DNA of 64,000 bases from NCBI RefSeq assembly GCF_002374855.1, contig NZ_NWVC01000002.1, positions 1 through 64,000 of the forward strand. Reading direction: 5' to 3'. The notes below the pieces were generated by a model. It had not been told where the DNA came from and ran no database searches. It was given only the letters and a program-made list of their open reading frames with translations. The position numbers and the translations under genes are program-made. Positions 48,053 to 60,551 of the stretch are shown here, piece after piece (the first letter of the stretch is position 1; the number at the start of each line of letters is the position of its first letter). Origin of the DNA: Sphingomonas adhaesiva. GTDB lineage: Bacteria > Pseudomonadota > Alphaproteobacteria > Sphingomonadales > Sphingomonadaceae.

Positions 48053-49162
48053 CTACGCCAGCGCGCGCCCCGGCGCCAGCGACCGCACCAGCGCGACATA
48101 CTGGTCCGCGATCGTATCGGGCGCGAACTGGCGCAGATGTGCCTCCACGGCAGCCCGCGACGGGCGCTGCGCCGTGCCGTCTGCCATCCGCACCATCGCC
48201 TGCGCCAGTCGCGACTCGTCACCGGCCGCGATCAATTCCCCCAATCTGCCGTCCGCCAGCAGCTCGCGCGGGCCGCTCGGGCAGTCGAAAGCGGCGACCG
48301 GACACCCCATCGACAATGCCTCGGCCAGCACCAGCCCGAACCCTTCGTTGCGCGACGACAGCACGAACCCCGCCGCGCGCGCCATATACGGGCGCACGTC
48401 CGCGACGAATCCCGGCATTTTGACGCTGTCGGCGATCCCCAGATCGCGGATTTGCGCCTCCAATGCCGGCCGCAACGGCCCCTCGCCCAGGATCAGCAGC
48501 GTCGCGCGCCCTGCCAGACCGGCGGCATGGAACGCCCGGATCAGCGCCGCCTGGTCCTTTTGCGGCACCATCCGCCCCGCATTGACGATCACCGGCCGCG
48601 CGAAAAACGGCGCGTGCGCCGCCTCGATCGCGTTCGCCACGGGGCGATCGGGCAGCGGGTTGTAGATCGTATGGACCCGTTCCGGGGGCAGTGCGAACTG
48701 CCGCACCACCTGCGCCGCCAGGTCGCGCGACACGGCATGGGCCGCCATGACGTCGCGGTATAGCCACCGCTCCGGCGCATGGCCGAACAGCGCGCGCGGC
48801 CAGAAACGCGCGCGCCGCGGTACCTCCAGCGCATTATGAACGCTGATCGCCAGGCGTATGTCGGGGCGCCATTTCTTGACGATCCCCGCCATCATCTTCG
48901 CGCTGTGGACGAACGCGAACACCAGGTCCGGCCGCTCCCGATCGACGTAGCGCAGCAGCGCCCGCGCGCTCAGCATCTCGTTGGGCGCCTTCAGGTCGAC
49001 GCCATGGCTCGCGAACACCGGCGCGTCCGCCAGCGCGCCTTCCGCCTTGGCCACCACCAGCTGCGCGTCGATCCCGGCGGCGCGCAGCCGCTCGGTCACG
49101 AACAGCGCGATCCGCTCGGCACCGCCACCGGCCAGCGAGGGCAGGAAGATAGCGACTTTCAT
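48053..49162 (-). CDS. Glycosyltransferase family 4 (GT-B)
   Basis: The 369-residue product starts MKVAIFLPSLAGGGAERIA, the N-terminal GT4 glycine-rich acceptor loop, and has the donor-binding half with VIVNAGRMVPQKDQAALIRA near residue 190, ILGEGPLRPALEAQI, and SRNEGFGLVLAEALSMGCPV with the EX7E glutamates (about residues 280-288). It probably transfers a sugar to a surface glycan. The start at 49162 leaves only about 20-25 bp to the divergent glycosyltransferase. Confidence 0.93.
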   Translation of the reverse strand: MKVAIFLPSLAGGGAERIALFVTERLRAAGIDAQLVVAKAEGALADAPVFASHGVDLKAPNEMLSARALLRYVDRERPDLVFAFVHSAKMMAGIVKKWRPDIRLAISVHNALEVPRRARFWPRALFGHAPERWLYRDVMAAHAVSRDLAAQVVRQFALPPERVHTIYNPLPDRPVANAIEAAHAPFFARPVIVNAGRMVPQKDQAALIRAFHAAGLAGRATLLILGEGPLRPALEAQIRDLGIADSVKMPGFVADVRPYMARAAGFVLSSRNEGFGLVLAEALSMGCPVAAFDCPSGPRELLADGRLGELIAAGDESRLAQAMVRMADGTAQRPSRAAVEAHLRQFAPDTIADQYVALVRSLAPGRALA

Positions 49163-49187
49163 CCCCGCCGCCGTTAGCAAAGTGCCC

Positions 49188-50300
49188 GTGACTTTGAAAT
49201 CGATCGCCATCCTCCTCCACGATTTCAACGCCGGCGGCACCGAGGCGACCGCGCTGCGCCTTGCCGCCGAATGGATCGCGGCGGGGCATCGCGTGACGAT
49301 CATCGCCGGCGCCGCCGACGGCCCGATGCGCGACCGCGTGCCCGCCGGTGCCGACGTCCACCTGCTGTCACCCGCCGTCCCGCGCAGCACGCTGTCGCGG
49401 CTGCGGCTGGGCGGCGCGATGGTGCCGGTGCTGCTACAGGTCGCGCCGGACGTCGCGTATATCACCGGCAACTTCCACTTCTGGCTCGCCCCCGCGATCC
49501 GCCGCGCGATCCCGCAACTGCCGATCGTGGCCAAGATCAGCAACCCGCTGCTCCCCGACCTGCCCGCGCTGCTGCGCGCGCCCGCACGTGCGGCGCTCCG
49601 GCAACTGACCGACGCGATCGACCTGTTCGTCGCCATGTCTCCCGAACTGGCCGCGCGCGACGCCGGCTGGCTGCCGGGGCGCCCGATCCGTGTCGCGCCC
49701 GAACCCAATCTGCCGCGCGATCACCGGCCGCTGCCGCGTGCGATCGCGGACGGCGCGCCGCATATCCTGGCGATCGGCCGGCTGGAACCGCAGAAGGACA
49801 TCGCGCTGGCGCTGCGCACCTTCGCCCACCTGCGCGCGCACCAGCCGGCGCGACTCACGATCCTGGGCGATGGCCCGGACCGCGCGCGTCTGGAGGCGCT
49901 GTCACAGCGACTGGGCATCGCCGCGGACGTCGCGATGCCCGGCTTCGTCGGCGACGTGGCGCAGCGACTGTCGCGCGCCGCCTGCCTGCTGATGACATCG
50001 CGCTACGAAGGCTTTCCGGCGGTGCCCGTGGAGGCGCTGGCCGCCGACGTACCGGTGGTCACAACCCATTGCTCGTCGGTGCTGCGCGGCCTGATCGCCA
50101 CCCCGCTGCATGGCGAAGTCGTCGCCGATCGCCACCCGGCGACGCTGGCGGCCGCTCTCACCCGCGCCATCGCGCAGCCGGCGGTGTCAGGCGGCATCCG
50201 CCCGGCCAGTGCAGCCCCCTATTCGGCGCCGACCGCCGCGCGCCGCTATCTCGACATCTTCGACGAGGCGATCGCTCTCGCCCCCTTGCGTTGCAAATAG
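49188..50300 (+). CDS. Glycosyltransferase family 4 (GT-B), divergent partner
   Basis: The 370-residue product (GTG at 49188; GTG 49182 also possible) starts with SIAILLHDFNAGGTEATALR and has the donor-binding HILAIGRLEPQKDIALALRT near residue 194, LTILGDGPDRARLEAL, and the EX7E region in SRYEGFPAVPVEALAADVPV. It is a GT4 enzyme similar in layout to the minus-strand neighbour but clearly diverged. The end of the gene contains the clpB promoter. Confidence 0.9.
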   Translation: MTLKSIAILLHDFNAGGTEATALRLAAEWIAAGHRVTIIAGAADGPMRDRVPAGADVHLLSPAVPRSTLSRLRLGGAMVPVLLQVAPDVAYITGNFHFWLAPAIRRAIPQLPIVAKISNPLLPDLPALLRAPARAALRQLTDAIDLFVAMSPELAARDAGWLPGRPIRVAPEPNLPRDHRPLPRAIADGAPHILAIGRLEPQKDIALALRTFAHLRAHQPARLTILGDGPDRARLEALSQRLGIAADVAMPGFVGDVAQRLSRAACLLMTSRYEGFPAVPVEALAADVPVVTTHCSSVLRGLIATPLHGEVVADRHPATLAAALTRAIAQPAVSGGIRPASAAPYSAPTAARRYLDIFDEAIALAPLRCK

Positions 50301-50315
50301 GCAACACCATCTGAT
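50285..50315 (+). promoter_or_regulatory. RpoH (heat-shock) promoter of clpB
   Basis: CTTG (50285-50288) and CCATCTGA (50307-50314) are separated by 18 bp, in line with the alphaproteobacterial sigma-32 pattern. It overlaps the last codons of the glycosyltransferase gene, 25 bp before the clpB start. Confidence 0.65.
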
Positions 50316-50339
50316 ACCCGAGAGAGACAGGGCCGACAG

Positions 50340-52919
<2,580 letters not shown>

Positions 52920-52950
52920 TTGCCGCGCACGCGACGGATTGCATGGCGTG

Positions 52951-52975
52951 GCCCGGGGTGGCATCCGCCCCGGGT
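52951..52975 (+). terminator. Hairpin after clpB
   Basis: The stem CCCGGGG / CCCCGGG with a 9-nt loop lies about 30 bp after the clpB stop and is followed only by TT. It is a weak terminator candidate. The rest of the 243-bp gap to the next gene holds no other feature I can support. Confidence 0.45.
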
Positions 52976-53162
52976 TCATGCGGCACCGATCCGCCTATCC
53001 TGCGTTAGCGGGGCATCACGTCTTTTCGGGAGAGGAACATCGTCACCGGCCAGCGGCGGCGCGACATGGTCGCGCACCGGCGCTGGCCGGCTCTTCCTCT
53101 CGGCATCCTGTCGGGCGCAGCACGCGCGCCGCCGGGATCGCCACACGAAAGGGCTGCCCGCT

Positions 53163-54890
53163 GTGCCTCTGCCGTCGTCGCCGAACGAACCGATCCCCTC
53201 GCCCGCCGATCCGACCGCTGACGGCGGCGTGACCCGCCGGCACCTGCTGCGCGGCGGTGCGGCCGCCGGGGTGACCGCGATGCTGGCCGGATGCGGCGAA
53301 CGCGCGCCGACCGCGGAACGCACCGTCGATGTCCTGCTGATCGGCGGCGGGATCATGAGCGCGACGCTGGGCGTGCTGCTGCGCCAGCTGGAGCCGGGCT
53401 GGTCGATGGAACTGGTCGAGCGGCTGGACAAGGTGGCGGAGGAAAGCTCCAACGGCTGGAACAACGCCGGCACCGGCCATTCCGCGCTGTGCGAGCTGAA
53501 CTATACGCCGGTGAACAAGGCCGACGGCCGTGTAGAGATCGCCAAGGCGATCGAGATCAACGAACAGTTTCAGGTCACCCGCCAGTTCCTGAGCCATCAG
53601 GTCGAACGCGGCGTGCTGCGCAACCCGCGCAGCTTCATCAACTCCACCCCGCACATGAACCTGGTGTGGGGCGACGAGAATGTCGCCTTCCTGCAAAAGC
53701 GTCACGCCGCGCTGGGCGCCAGCCCGCTGTTTTCGGGCATGGAATTCACCAGCGACCCGGCGGAGATCGCACGCTGGGTGCCGATCATGATGGAGGGCCG
53801 CACGGCCGGCACGCCGCTGGCCGCTACCCGCTCGGTGCTGGGCACCGATTGCGAATGGGGCGAGGTGACGCGCCAATATGTCGCGTCGCTGCGCGCATCT
53901 CCGGGCTTCACGGTCACGACCGGCCATGAGGTCCGCTCGCTGGAGCGCAACGCCCGCGGCGGCTGGCGCGTCAGCATCCACGACATGAAGAGCGGCGACC
54001 GGCAGGTCGTCAATGCGCGCTTCGTCTTCGCCGGGGCGGGCGGCGGCGCGCTGCCGATCCTGCAGAAATCGGGCATTCCCGAAGCGGACGCTTATGCCGG
54101 CTTTCCGGTCGGAGGATCGTTTCTGGTCACCGAGAACCAGGCGATCGCCAAGCGCCACCTGGCCAAGGTCTACGGCAAGGCGGCGACCGGCTCGCCGCCG
54201 ATGTCGGTGCCGCACCTCGACACCCGCTACCTCAACGGGAAGCAGGTGCTGCTGTTCGGCCCCTTTGCCACCTTCTCCACCAAGTTCCTGAAGGAAGGAT
54301 CGTATTTCGACCTTCCCAAGTCGGTGACGCTCGACAATTTCCGCCCGATGCTGTCGGTCGGCTGGAACGAGTTCGACCTGGTCGAATATCTCGCCGGGCA
54401 GCTCATCATGAGCCAGACCGACCGGATGAACGCGCTGCGCGAATATCTGCCGCGCGCGCAGGACGGCGACTGGCGGCTGTGGCAGGCCGGGCAACGCGTC
54501 CAGATCATCAAGCGCGATCCGAAGAAGGGCGGCATCCTGAAGCTGGGGACGGAGATCGTGACGTCGCGCGATGGCTCGATGGCGGCGTTGCTGGGCGCGT
54601 CGCCCGGCGCCTCGACCGCGCCGTCGATCATGCTCGACCTCATCAAGCGCGCCTTCCCCGACCGGCTGGCGACGCCGCGCTGGCAGGCCGCCGTGCGCGA
54701 GATCGTGCCGACCTACGGCGTGGCGCTGAACGACGATCCCGCGCTGCTGGGCCATCAGTGGAACGCCACCGCACAGACGCTGCAACTGGCCATTGCGCCG
54801 CCGCAGCCGCAGGCCGAGCGCGCGCCTTCCCCCACCGTGCCGGCGGCGACGCGGGTAAAGCCGGATCGCCAGCCCGATCTGGCATTGTGA
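53163..54890 (+). CDS. mqo: Malate:quinone oxidoreductase with an N-terminal Tat/lipoprotein-like signal
   Basis: This FAD enzyme oxidises malate to oxaloacetate and reduces quinone. The 575-residue product starts at GTG 53163, with GAAAGGG upstream. The FAD site is [19 protein letters not shown] near residue 60 and MQO blocks follow ([57 protein letters not shown]). The first 55 residues are unusual: TRRHLLRGG, a hydrophobic stretch and LAGC look like a twin-arginine lipoprotein signal, while E. coli MQO is a cytoplasmic-side peripheral protein. GTG 53229 would start right at the twin arginines. Confidence 0.93.
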   Translation: MPLPSSPNEPIPSPADPTADGGVTRRHLLRGGAAAGVTAMLAGCGERAPTAERTVDVLLIGGGIMSATLGVLLRQLEPGWSMELVERLDKVAEESSNGWNNAGTGHSALCELNYTPVNKADGRVEIAKAIEINEQFQVTRQFLSHQVERGVLRNPRSFINSTPHMNLVWGDENVAFLQKRHAALGASPLFSGMEFTSDPAEIARWVPIMMEGRTAGTPLAATRSVLGTDCEWGEVTRQYVASLRASPGFTVTTGHEVRSLERNARGGWRVSIHDMKSGDRQVVNARFVFAGAGGGALPILQKSGIPEADAYAGFPVGGSFLVTENQAIAKRHLAKVYGKAATGSPPMSVPHLDTRYLNGKQVLLFGPFATFSTKFLKEGSYFDLPKSVTLDNFRPMLSVGWNEFDLVEYLAGQLIMSQTDRMNALREYLPRAQDGDWRLWQAGQRVQIIKRDPKKGGILKLGTEIVTSRDGSMAALLGASPGASTAPSIMLDLIKRAFPDRLATPRWQAAVREIVPTYGVALNDDPALLGHQWNATAQTLQLAIAPPQPQAERAPSPTVPAATRVKPDRQPDLAL

Positions 54891-54910
54891 CCTGACGGTT
54901 TTCGACGGAC

Positions 54911-54940
54911 GGGGCGGTTCGCGCGCGGATCGCCCCTGTC
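54911..54940 (+). terminator. Possible terminator after mqo
   Basis: GGGGCG and CGCCCC flank a GC-rich 14-nt loop and are followed by TGTCCTTT about 20 bp after the mqo stop. Stem length is only 6 bp, so this is tentative. Confidence 0.35.
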
Positions 54941-55003
54941 CTTTGCCCGCTTTTGTGTGCAAGGGGCGGCGGCACTGATTGTGTTCTCGGCCAGGATGAT
55001 CGC

Positions 55004-55732
55004 ATGACCAGCATCGGTATCTACGGCAGCAACGGGCGGATGGGGCGCGCGATCGCCACCATCGCGGAGGGCGAAGGCGCCACCGTGGCGGGCGGCGTGG
55101 ACGCGGGCGGCGATCCCTTTCCGCTGGCGCAGACAGCCGACGTGCTGGTCGATTTCTCCACCCCCGCCGCGCTGGAATCGCATCTCGCCGCCGCGGTCGC
55201 CGCGCGTACGCCGATCGTCATCGGCACGACCGGGCTGATGCCCACGCACCACGCCCTGATCGAGCAGGCAGCGGACGAGATCGCGGTGCTGCAGACCGGC
55301 AACACCTCGCTGGGCGTCACGCTCCTGAACATCCTGGTGCGCGAGGCGGCGGCACGGCTCGGCCCCGACTGGGATATCGAGATCGCCGAGATGCACCACC
55401 GGCACAAGGTGGATGCCCCGTCGGGCACCGCACTGCTGCTGGGCGAAGCCGCCGCCGCGGGGCGCGGCACCCGGCTGGCGGAGGTGCGCGTCGACAGCCG
55501 TGCCGGGCTGGTCGGCGCACGCAGCGAAGGGACGATCGGCTTCGCCTCGCTGCGCGGCGGATCGGTGGTGGGCGATCATCAGGTGATCTTCGCCGGCGAG
55601 GGCGAGCGGATCGAGATCGGGCATCGCGGCGAGGATCGCACCATCTTCGCACGCGGCGCGCTCAAGGCCGCGCTGTGGCTCGCCGGCCGCGCGCCGGGCC
55701 GCTACGCCATGGCCGAGGTCCTGGGCTTGTAA
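55004..55732 (+). CDS. dapB: 4-Hydroxy-tetrahydrodipicolinate reductase
   Basis: This NAD(P)H enzyme of lysine and diaminopimelate synthesis has 242 residues. It starts SIGIYGSNGRMGRAIA with the nucleotide-binding GxxGxxG, has DVLVDFSTP and IGTTGL, and the substrate signature EMHHRHKVDAPSGTALLLGE near residue 130 with the catalytic His and Lys. The ATG at 55004 is preferred; upstream codons to 54953 are not homologous. Confidence 0.96.
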   Translation: MTSIGIYGSNGRMGRAIATIAEGEGATVAGGVDAGGDPFPLAQTADVLVDFSTPAALESHLAAAVAARTPIVIGTTGLMPTHHALIEQAADEIAVLQTGNTSLGVTLLNILVREAAARLGPDWDIEIAEMHHRHKVDAPSGTALLLGEAAAAGRGTRLAEVRVDSRAGLVGARSEGTIGFASLRGGSVVGDHQVIFAGEGERIEIGHRGEDRTIFARGALKAALWLAGRAPGRYAMAEVLGL

Positions 55733-55743
55733 GGAACCCCGCG

Positions 55744-56409
55744 GTGAAGAAGGCCGATGTCGTCGAATTCTACCGCCGCCTGGCCGAGGCGAACCCGCAT
55801 CCCGAAACCGAGCTGGAATCGGTCAACACCTACACGTTGCTGGTTGCCGTCGTCCTGTCCGCACAGGCGACCGATGCGGGGGTCAACAAGGCGACCCGCG
55901 CGCTGTTCGCCACGGTGGACACGCCGGAAAAGATGGTGGCGTTGGGCCTCGACGGGCTGAAGCGGCACATCCGCACGATCGGCCTGTTCAACACCAAGGC
56001 TAAGAACGTCATCGCACTGAGCGAGGCGTTGATCGCCGACCATGGGGGTCAGGTGCCGGCGAACCGCGACGCGCTGGAAAAGCTGCCCGGCGTCGGGCGC
56101 AAGACCGCCAATGTCGTGATGAACGTCGCGTTCGGTGCCGAGACGTTCGCGGTCGACACCCATATCTTCCGCGTCGGCAACCGCACCGGGCTGGCGCGCG
56201 GCAAGACCGTGCTCGCCGTCGAAAAGGCGCTCGACAAGGCGACCCCCGCCCCGTTCCGCGTCCACGCCCACCACTGGCTGATCCTGCACGGCCGCTACGT
56301 GTGCAAGGCGCGGCGCCCCGAATGCTGGCGATGCATCGAGATCGACCTGTGCGCGTTCAAGCCCAAGACGCCCGCGCCCAAGCCGACGCGCGCACAACAA
56401 GGAGCGTGA
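55744..56409 (+). CDS. nth: Endonuclease III (DNA glycosylase/AP lyase)
   Basis: The enzyme removes oxidised pyrimidines in base excision repair. The 221-residue product starts at GTG 55744, with AAGGA upstream. It has the helix-hairpin-helix [18 protein letters not shown] with the catalytic lysine (about Lys119), the catalytic aspartate in [15 protein letters not shown], and the 4Fe-4S cysteines in [19 protein letters not shown] (CX6CX2CX5C). It lies 11 bp after dapB. Confidence 0.97.
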   Translation: MKKADVVEFYRRLAEANPHPETELESVNTYTLLVAVVLSAQATDAGVNKATRALFATVDTPEKMVALGLDGLKRHIRTIGLFNTKAKNVIALSEALIADHGGQVPANRDALEKLPGVGRKTANVVMNVAFGAETFAVDTHIFRVGNRTGLARGKTVLAVEKALDKATPAPFRVHAHHWLILHGRYVCKARRPECWRCIEIDLCAFKPKTPAPKPTRAQQGA

Positions 56410-56410
56410 C

Positions 56411-56821
56411 ATGCGTCCGATCGTCCTTGCCATCATCTCGGCACCGCTCATCATGCTGGGCGCGTCGGGCGACGCCCGCGCGCCTTCGCGCAATACCGTC
56501 CCCGCCGCCACACCGGCGGGCAAACCGCAGAGCTGCATCCCGATCCAGTCGATCCGCGAAAGCCTGGTGCGCAGCGACTCGGTGATCGACTTCCGCACCA
56601 ACGGCAGCCGCGTCTATCGCGTGACGCTGCCGCAGGGCTGCCCCGGTCTGGGCTTCGAACGGCGCTTCTCCTACGCCACCTCGCTCAGCCAGCTGTGCTC
56701 TCAGGACATCATCACGGTCTTTTCGCAAAGCCCGCCGATGCGGGGCGCCAGCTGCGGCCTCGCCCCGTTCCAGCCGGTGACGCTCGCTCCCCCAAACGCT
56801 GACCCGGCGAAAAGCGGGTAG
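56411..56821 (+). CDS. Secreted protein, 136 residues, unknown
   Basis: The product has an N-terminal signal peptide ([20 protein letters not shown]) and a mature part with four cysteines ([37 protein letters not shown]), which could form two disulfides in the periplasm. The [16 protein letters not shown] block suggests a small beta-rich fold. It starts one base after the nth stop, so the genes are likely cotranscribed. Similar proteins occur widely in sphingomonads, but I cannot name the domain with confidence. Confidence 0.75.
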   Translation: MRPIVLAIISAPLIMLGASGDARAPSRNTVPAATPAGKPQSCIPIQSIRESLVRSDSVIDFRTNGSRVYRVTLPQGCPGLGFERRFSYATSLSQLCSQDIITVFSQSPPMRGASCGLAPFQPVTLAPPNADPAKSG

Positions 56822-56857
56822 CGCGCCGCCGAAACCCCTGCTAGGCGAACCTTCCAC

Positions 56858-56934
<77 letters not shown>

Positions 56935-57033
56935 TTTCTTTTGTGCCGATCGCGCCCGCCGGCGATTCGTCGATCGGCTCGGCGGGAGTTGCACCCTGCC
57001 ACCCACCGGGAGAAATACCACGGTGGTCCGGCC

Positions 57034-57525
57034 CTAGGCCGGCGCTGTCGGGCGGGTCAGGATATAGAGCGCGCACCCTGCCATCGCCGCTGCGACCAGC
57101 ATCGCCAGCGGCAGGCCGGGGCGCGCGGCCAGCAGGAAGATGCCGTAGCCGGCGGCGGTCCCGCCGCACGCCAGTGCCTTTGCCCGGCGGCCGATCGCGC
57201 CGTCGCGTCGCCATGCGCGCAAGGTCGGCCCCACGCGCGGATGGTCGAGCAGCCACGCCTCCAGACGCGGCGACGACCGGGCGAAACAGCCCACCGCGAG
57301 GATGAGGAAAATGGTGGTCGGCATCAGCGGGAGCATCGCGCCGATGACGCCCAGCGCGACGCAGATCCAGCCCATCGCCAGCCAGCCGAGCCGCGCCGCC
57401 CGGCCACCGATGCCGCTCGGGGTTCTGCAGGGGTCGAGCCGTTCCGTCTCCTCGCTAGCGCGGCCGGATGGATCGGCGCGCAATGGCGAAGAAAAACGAC
57501 GACGGCGAGTCATGGCCGGCACCAT
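57034..57525 (-). CDS. YbaN/DUF454 family inner-membrane protein
   Basis: The 163-residue product (ATG four codons in, at 57513, is an alternative) has a polar N-terminus of about 45 residues, then the DUF454 pattern: [40 protein letters not shown] and [20 protein letters not shown], and two more hydrophobic helices. The function of the family is unknown. It lies between tRNA-Arg and the TonB-dependent receptor, in the same orientation as the receptor. Confidence 0.88.
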   Translation of the reverse strand: MVPAMTRRRRFSSPLRADPSGRASEETERLDPCRTPSGIGGRAARLGWLAMGWICVALGVIGAMLPLMPTTIFLILAVGCFARSSPRLEAWLLDHPRVGPTLRAWRRDGAIGRRAKALACGGTAAGYGIFLLAARPGLPLAMLVAAAMAGCALYILTRPTAPA

Positions 57526-57574
57526 GTCGCGGATGCCGTCAAAAAGATACGGCTTGCGCGCCTATCGCGGGGGA

Positions 57575-57596
57575 CGGGGCGCCACGAGACGCCCCG
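57575..57596 (-). terminator. Hairpin downstream of the TonB-dependent receptor gene
   Basis: The 7-bp stem CGGGGCG / CGCCCCG with an 8-nt loop lies about 10 bases past the receptor stop on the minus strand. There is no clear T run. Confidence 0.45.
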
Positions 57597-57606
57597 CCCC
57601 TCACGA

Positions 57607-60012
57607 TCAGTAACGGACGCGGAAGTCGACGCCCAGGCGCCGCGGGGTCAGGACGTTGTACGAATAATAACGCTCGACCACGCCGGTACGCACCTGATTG
57701 AACGAACTGCGATCGTTCGACACCGACGTGACCGCATATTTGTCGAACAGATTGTCACCGAACACGCCGATGTCGAAGCGATCGGTGCGATAGGTGATCG
57801 ACGCGCGGTGCGTGACATAGCCGGGGATCGCCTCGCCATTGGCGCGCAGGCCGGTGCGCGAATAGATATCGCCGATATAGGCGGTCGCCCAGGTCGCCTC
57901 GATATCGGCACCATTGTCCAGCGGCTGGGTATAGGTCGCCTGACCGCTGGCGGTGTGCTTCGCCGAACCGGGCAGGCGATCACCGGCAAAGGCACCGAAC
58001 GTCTGGCCCTGGCTGACCAGGACGCCCGGCGCGTCCTTCGTCAGCTTGGCATCGACATAGGCATAGGTGCCCTGCAGCGTCAGCCTGGGTACGGGGCGCA
58101 GCACCGCGGACACGTCGAAGCCCTGCGACCGGGCCTCGCTGCCGTTGACGATGATGCCGACCGCGCCGTTGACGGTCTGGCTGGGGATCTGGATCCCCTT
58201 CCAGTCGATGCGATAGATCGACGCGGTCAGCTGCAACCTTTTGTCGAACAGCGCGCTGCGCACGCCGATTTCGGCATTGCGCGTCTTGTCCGGCTGGTAC
58301 GACAGTTCGTTGGGCAGCGCACAGACGTTCTGACCGGCCGGCAGCGGCAGGATGCACGGCGCAACACGGTTGACGTTACCGGGGCGATAGCCGGTGCTGT
58401 ACGTGGCATAGGCCAGCAACGCGTCGCTGAACTTGTATGACGTGTTCGCCTTCCACACGAAGCCGTCGGCCGAGGTATCGCCCGACTTGATCCGGCTGGG
58501 CGCGAAGACGACCAGCGGATAGGGCGTGTTCTTGCTGAACAGCGGGGTGTCGGTGCCGCCCTGCGCGAAGGCGTCGTACTTGTAATAGCGCAGCCCCCCG
58601 GTCACCTGCCATGCGTCGGTGATGTGGAGCGTGCCCTCGCCATAGACGGCCTTTTCCTTCGTTCGAGTGTTGATGAACGACATATATTCCAGGGCATCGG
58701 GACGATTGATGCCCGCGAACTCGGGATAGCCGGGGACATATTCGCGATACTGCGAACGCTGGCGCTGGTTGTTGTAGAAGCCGCCGATCACCCAGCTGAA
58801 CGGCCCGCCATGGGTCGACACCAGCCGGACCTCGCCGTTGAACTGGCGATAGATCGTCTCGTTGGTGTTGTACGAGGAGAAGGCCGGGAACGCCTCGTAC
58901 CCGTAATCGAGGTCGAGCAGCAGGTCGGTATTGTCCGACTGCGCACGGTTGCGCTGGTTGGTCAGCGCGGCGGTGGCGACCAGGTCGGCGATGCCGCCCA
59001 GTCCCAGGTTCAGCTCCGCGGCGTAGAGGTCCGCCTTGCGGCTGCGCGGCTCGGCATAGCGCCACGGCGCTTCGTAGCGGCCGGTGCCCAGCACGCCCGC
59101 GCCGTTCGACTGCTGCCCGCCGGTATCGGTGGTCTGGTGCGCATAGGTCAGGAACAGCTTCGCGTCCGGGCTGGCCTGCAACAGCAGCTGGTTGCGCGTC
59201 GTGAACGTCCGCTCGTAGTTCAGATCCTTGCGGCGGTAGAAATTGGCGGCATAGTCCGCCGGCGTCCCGAACGACCCCTGCGCCGCGGTGGCGCCGCGCA
59301 CCGGCTGCGGGTTCGACACGCCCGGCTGCTTCAGCAGGTACGGATAGTCGATGAAGCCGGGGTTGTCGTAATAGCCGGTGGCGGTGCGGAACGCGATGTG
59401 ATCCGCCACGATCGGCAGGTTGAAGGTGGCATCGCCGTTCACGCCCGGATTGCTGCCGTGCGCGACCCCGAAGTACCGGCCGTGATATTCCAGCGAGATG
59501 CGGTCGGTGTTCGGCCGGTTGGGCATGTAGCGGATCGCGCCCGACAGCGTACCCAGCCCGTAGAGCGTGCCCTGCGGCCCCTGCAGCACCTCGACACGCG
59601 CCAAGTCGATCAGCTTGAAGTCGAGGTACAGCGGCACCTCGCCCAGATAGATGCCCAGCGCGCTCTGCGCGTTCGTGCCGCCCGCCGTATCGGCGGAGGA
59701 AATGCCGCGCAGGATGACGTTGCCGGTGGACGCCGGGCCGGTATCGGCGATCGTCAGCCCCGGCGTGAACGCCGCCAGCCCGCGCACGTCGTCGATACGC
59801 TGGCGCGAGAGCGTTTCCGGGCTGATCGCGCTGATGTTGATCGGCGCATCCTGCAGCGTCGTCTGGCGCCGCGTCGCGGTCACGACGATCTCGTCGCCGG
59901 TACCTTCCGCCGCGCCGCCCGATGGCGCGGTCTGCGCAAAGGCGGGAACGGTGCCCAGCCCGAACAGGATGGTCGCACCCAGCAATGTCTTACGAAACGA
60001 TGTTACAGCCAC
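57607..60012 (-). CDS. TonB-dependent outer-membrane receptor
   Basis: This receptor imports a scarce solute through the outer membrane using TonB energy. The product is about 801 residues. I favour GTG 60012, which has AAGGGGG seven bases upstream; ATG 60030 is an alternative. A signal peptide ends near VPAFAQ, then comes the TonB-box-like EIVVTATRRQ, the plug domain (VLQGPQGTLYGLGTLSGAIR near residue 147) and a 22-strand barrel ending with the aromatic VDFRVRY. It diverges from the ABC transporter operon, with operators in between, suggesting a shared substrate. The ligand is not shown by sequence. Confidence 0.93.
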   Translation of the reverse strand: MAVTSFRKTLLGATILFGLGTVPAFAQTAPSGGAAEGTGDEIVVTATRRQTTLQDAPINISAISPETLSRQRIDDVRGLAAFTPGLTIADTGPASTGNVILRGISSADTAGGTNAQSALGIYLGEVPLYLDFKLIDLARVEVLQGPQGTLYGLGTLSGAIRYMPNRPNTDRISLEYHGRYFGVAHGSNPGVNGDATFNLPIVADHIAFRTATGYYDNPGFIDYPYLLKQPGVSNPQPVRGATAAQGSFGTPADYAANFYRRKDLNYERTFTTRNQLLLQASPDAKLFLTYAHQTTDTGGQQSNGAGVLGTGRYEAPWRYAEPRSRKADLYAAELNLGLGGIADLVATAALTNQRNRAQSDNTDLLLDLDYGYEAFPAFSSYNTNETIYRQFNGEVRLVSTHGGPFSWVIGGFYNNQRQRSQYREYVPGYPEFAGINRPDALEYMSFINTRTKEKAVYGEGTLHITDAWQVTGGLRYYKYDAFAQGGTDTPLFSKNTPYPLVVFAPSRIKSGDTSADGFVWKANTSYKFSDALLAYATYSTGYRPGNVNRVAPCILPLPAGQNVCALPNELSYQPDKTRNAEIGVRSALFDKRLQLTASIYRIDWKGIQIPSQTVNGAVGIIVNGSEARSQGFDVSAVLRPVPRLTLQGTYAYVDAKLTKDAPGVLVSQGQTFGAFAGDRLPGSAKHTASGQATYTQPLDNGADIEATWATAYIGDIYSRTGLRANGEAIPGYVTHRASITYRTDRFDIGVFGDNLFDKYAVTSVSNDRSSFNQVRTGVVERYYSYNVLTPRRLGVDFRVRY

Positions 60013-60330
60013 GATGACCCCCTTGCTCATCAGCCCGTGTCAGCCGGCATCACTCTCCTGATCGGCGCCGATAAGGGCCGGCGCCTTCCCGTTCCCTGCA
60101 GCGCGGCGTTGTCGCCGTCGCCTGATCGTCGCTGACGTCGCTGCGTCGCGATCCTTGTCGGTCGTTGCCTGCGCCTTCGGCGGGTTCGACATGATCGCCG
60201 GGCGGATGACCGATCCCCATCGGACCGATATGATCGCGCGCCGAGCAGCCCGTGTCGAAACCGGCGAACACGCCGGTCGTCCTGTCATTTCCGGCACCAT
60301 CGTCGCGATGCCGATCGCGACACGGTATGG

Positions 60331-60358
60331 ATATTACACATGTGGTCAAGCGTAATAT
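60331..60358. promoter_or_regulatory. NikR-like operator palindrome, site 1
   Basis: ATATTAC-N14-GTAATAT, perfect 7-bp arms, 28 bp in total. Read as TATTA halves, the layout equals ATATTA-N16-TAATAT, the spacing of the E. coli nik operator GTATGA-N16-TCATAC. It lies in the 521-bp gap between the receptor gene and the ABC operon. On the minus strand TTGACC falls inside it, so a -35 box for the receptor could be covered. The gap from 60031 to 60330 holds no gene I can support. A lone GTAATAC half site lies at 60384-60390. Confidence 0.8.
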
Positions 60359-60462
60359 TTCACCCGCATGTCAGCCGCAAAAAGTAATACGCGGCGGCCG
60401 ATCGTTCTTCCGAACCGGATCGCCTGTACCCCTTCCCACGCGTGCGCGTGGCCGTCGCCACG

Positions 60463-60492
60463 ATTATTACCCTTTCGCCCGCTGGTAATAAT
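60463..60492. promoter_or_regulatory. NikR-like operator palindrome, site 2
   Basis: ATTATTAC-N14-GTAATAAT, perfect 8-bp arms, about 60 bp before the start of the binding-protein gene. The right arm contains TAATAA, which could double as a -10 box for the ABC operon. Arm sequence and spacer length match sites 1 and 3. Confidence 0.82.
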
Positions 60493-60551
60493 TTTCCAGT
60501 GGACAGCCTTGGCGATCGGCGCGATGCTGCATTGCGAAAGGGGACCGAATC

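Noticed and set aside
58624..60135. 503-codon ORF on the plus strand
   Set aside because: Antisense to the TonB-dependent receptor, whose plug and barrel motifs are clear on the other strand.
60031..60551. Guanidine-I (ykkC) riboswitch before the ABC operon
   Set aside because: I looked for the conserved purine-rich and ACGG/CCGAGAG-type blocks and saw none; only the palindromic operators are evident. A covariance-model search would settle it.
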